64,000 nucleotides of DNA from Oscillatoriales cyanobacterium (lineage in GTDB: Bacteria; Cyanobacteriota; Cyanobacteriia; Cyanobacteriales; Laspinemataceae). Of this stretch, positions 63,301-64,000 are shown piece after piece. The notes under the pieces were generated by a model, which made no database searches, was not told the origin of the DNA, and saw only the letters and a program-made list of their open reading frames with translations. How positions within the stretch are numbered: the first letter of the stretch is position 1; every line of letters begins with the position of its first letter. The translations under genes and the position numbers were made by a program. The stretch is from contig JAABRM010000026.1 in NCBI GenBank assembly GCA_011390955.1, forward strand, positions 1-64,000. The letters run 5' to 3'.

Positions 63301-63529
63301 GTTGTTAGTTATTGGTTGTTGGTTGTTTGTTGGTGGTTGTTGGTTATTTGTTGATGGTTGGTGGTTGGTGGTTGCTTGTTGTTGCTTGATGAACAAATAA
63401 CATGCATAATCCCTACCCAACAACATGCATAATCCCTACCCAACAACAACCAACAAACAACAACCAACAAACAACAACCAACAAACAACAACCAACAACC
63501 AACAACCAACAACCATCAACCAACAACCA
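63301..63529. repeat. TTGTTGG / ACAACCA tandem repeat tract after metX
   Basis: TTGTTGG-type units (63306-63390), a perfect direct duplication of a 24-nt unit starting ACATGCATAATCCC (63400-63446), then ACAACCAACAA units (63444-63532). The tract can fold on itself and separates the convergent metX and Fur-family genes. Confidence 0.95.
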
Positions 63530-64000
63530 TCAATCATTTTCCCGCCACCCAGACCGGGGACAAACCCAATCACTTGGTAAAGTAGAAGGCCAACCTTGGG
63601 CTAATGCTTCGGGACAAATAACGTGCAGGGTCATCTGACAATCCAGCATCTCGTATTTAGAACCTTGTGCTTGCTTGCGACAAATTTTTAATACCGCTTC
63701 ATTGGTAAACTCAACGGTTTTATAGCATTGAACGCAGACCAGATGGTGATGATGTTGCGGGGCCGGGGGGTTGATTTCATAGTGTTTATGTCCTTCGGCC
63801 AGTTCCAGTTCTCGCAAAATCCCCATCCGAGCCATTAACTTGAGGGTGCGGTAAATTGTGGCGAGGCTGATTTTCTCTTCTTTCAGTTCCAGTAATTTTT
63901 GCAGTTCTTCCGCACTGAGATGTTTACCCTGGGGAAGCGTTTGAAATATGTTCAAAATTGTCTGTCGCTGTGGCGTCAGTCTAAATCCCTGCTGTTTGAG
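63530..64000 (-). CDS. Fur-family metalloregulator, N-terminus cut by the window edge
   Basis: The frame runs open to 64000, so at least 156 residues are visible and the start is outside. The winged-helix part shows LKQQGFRLTPQRQTILNIFQ, HLSAEELQKLLE and ISLATIYRTLKLM; the dimer/metal part has HKHYEINPPAPQHHHHLVCV with CVQC. The C-terminus has Cys in LDCQMTLHVICPEA and WVCPRSGW rather than a tidy second CxxC. This resembles the cyanobacterial PerR/FurC group more than Fur or Zur, but the choice is tentative. A TTG at 63955 is an internal Leu codon, not the start. Confidence 0.85.
   Translation of the reverse strand, partial: LKQQGFRLTPQRQTILNIFQTLPQGKHLSAEELQKLLELKEEKISLATIYRTLKLMARMGILRELELAEGHKHYEINPPAPQHHHHLVCVQCYKTVEFTNEAVLKICRKQAQGSKYEMLDCQMTLHVICPEALAQGWPSTLPSDWVCPRSGWREND

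Overview
The window comes from a cyanobacterium, most likely a filamentous Oscillatoriales-type strain. Evidence: the HIP1 octamer GCGATCGC recurs throughout, including inside genes. Cyanobacterial signature genes are present: gun4, ictB, the ferredoxin-thioredoxin reductase catalytic chain, a glutamine synthetase inactivating factor (gifB) with an NtcA site and a glutamine-riboswitch-like leader, DUF309 and a large TamB-like protein. Many intergenic spaces hold short tandem repeats (ACAACCA/TTGTTGG and AATTGATA units) and palindromic dispersed repeats.

Layout. 0-10.5 kb: two Uma2-type proteins, ftsW, a TPR protein, a rhodanese-fused MoeB, ftrC, a DUF309 gene, then an lptA-lptB-lptF lipopolysaccharide export set split by a small inverted-repeat element. 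10.5-23.6 kb: a single-pass Asn/Pro/Thr-rich protein bracketed by two copies of an 85-bp repeat, icd, a NarL-type response regulator, rfaE2, gun4, a GAF protein with a degenerate kinase core, ictB and a membrane histidine kinase. 23.7-36.8 kb: three very large surface-type genes (RTX/FG-GAP giant, FG-GAP/cadherin-like protein, SH3-like/C39 peptidase), separated by tandem repeats. 36.8-39.9 kb: a toxin-antitoxin island (DUF433-DUF5615, VapB-like-VapC, DUF2283 and an unrecognised gene) whose genes share duplicated leader modules. 40-53 kb: valS, a frameshifted AAA ATPase gene, a TPR protein and a 2298-residue TamB-like protein. 53-64 kb: a 40-residue membrane peptide, gifB, a lone DppB-type permease, prs, a PAS histidine kinase, metY-metX and a Fur-family gene cut by the right edge.

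The main unusual theme is invasion of coding sequence by small palindromic repeats that keep the reading frame. The RTX giant carries five 65-bp copies of one element plus a half copy, and also translated tandem repeats. gifB and the GAF pseudokinase carry a 35-bp palindrome. ftsW (C-terminus) and metX (just before the nucleophile elbow) carry a 37-bp repeat. The toxin-antitoxin island preserves what looks like a filled and an empty site for another repeat inserted in a 5' leader.

Functional links that can be read: LptA/LptB/LptF, TamB and RfaE2 all belong to outer-membrane biogenesis. GifB (with NtcA and a glutamine riboswitch) and Icd belong to the 2-oxoglutarate/glutamine node. MetX and MetY form the acetylhomoserine route to homocysteine. 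All family calls are by reading motifs; no database search was run.
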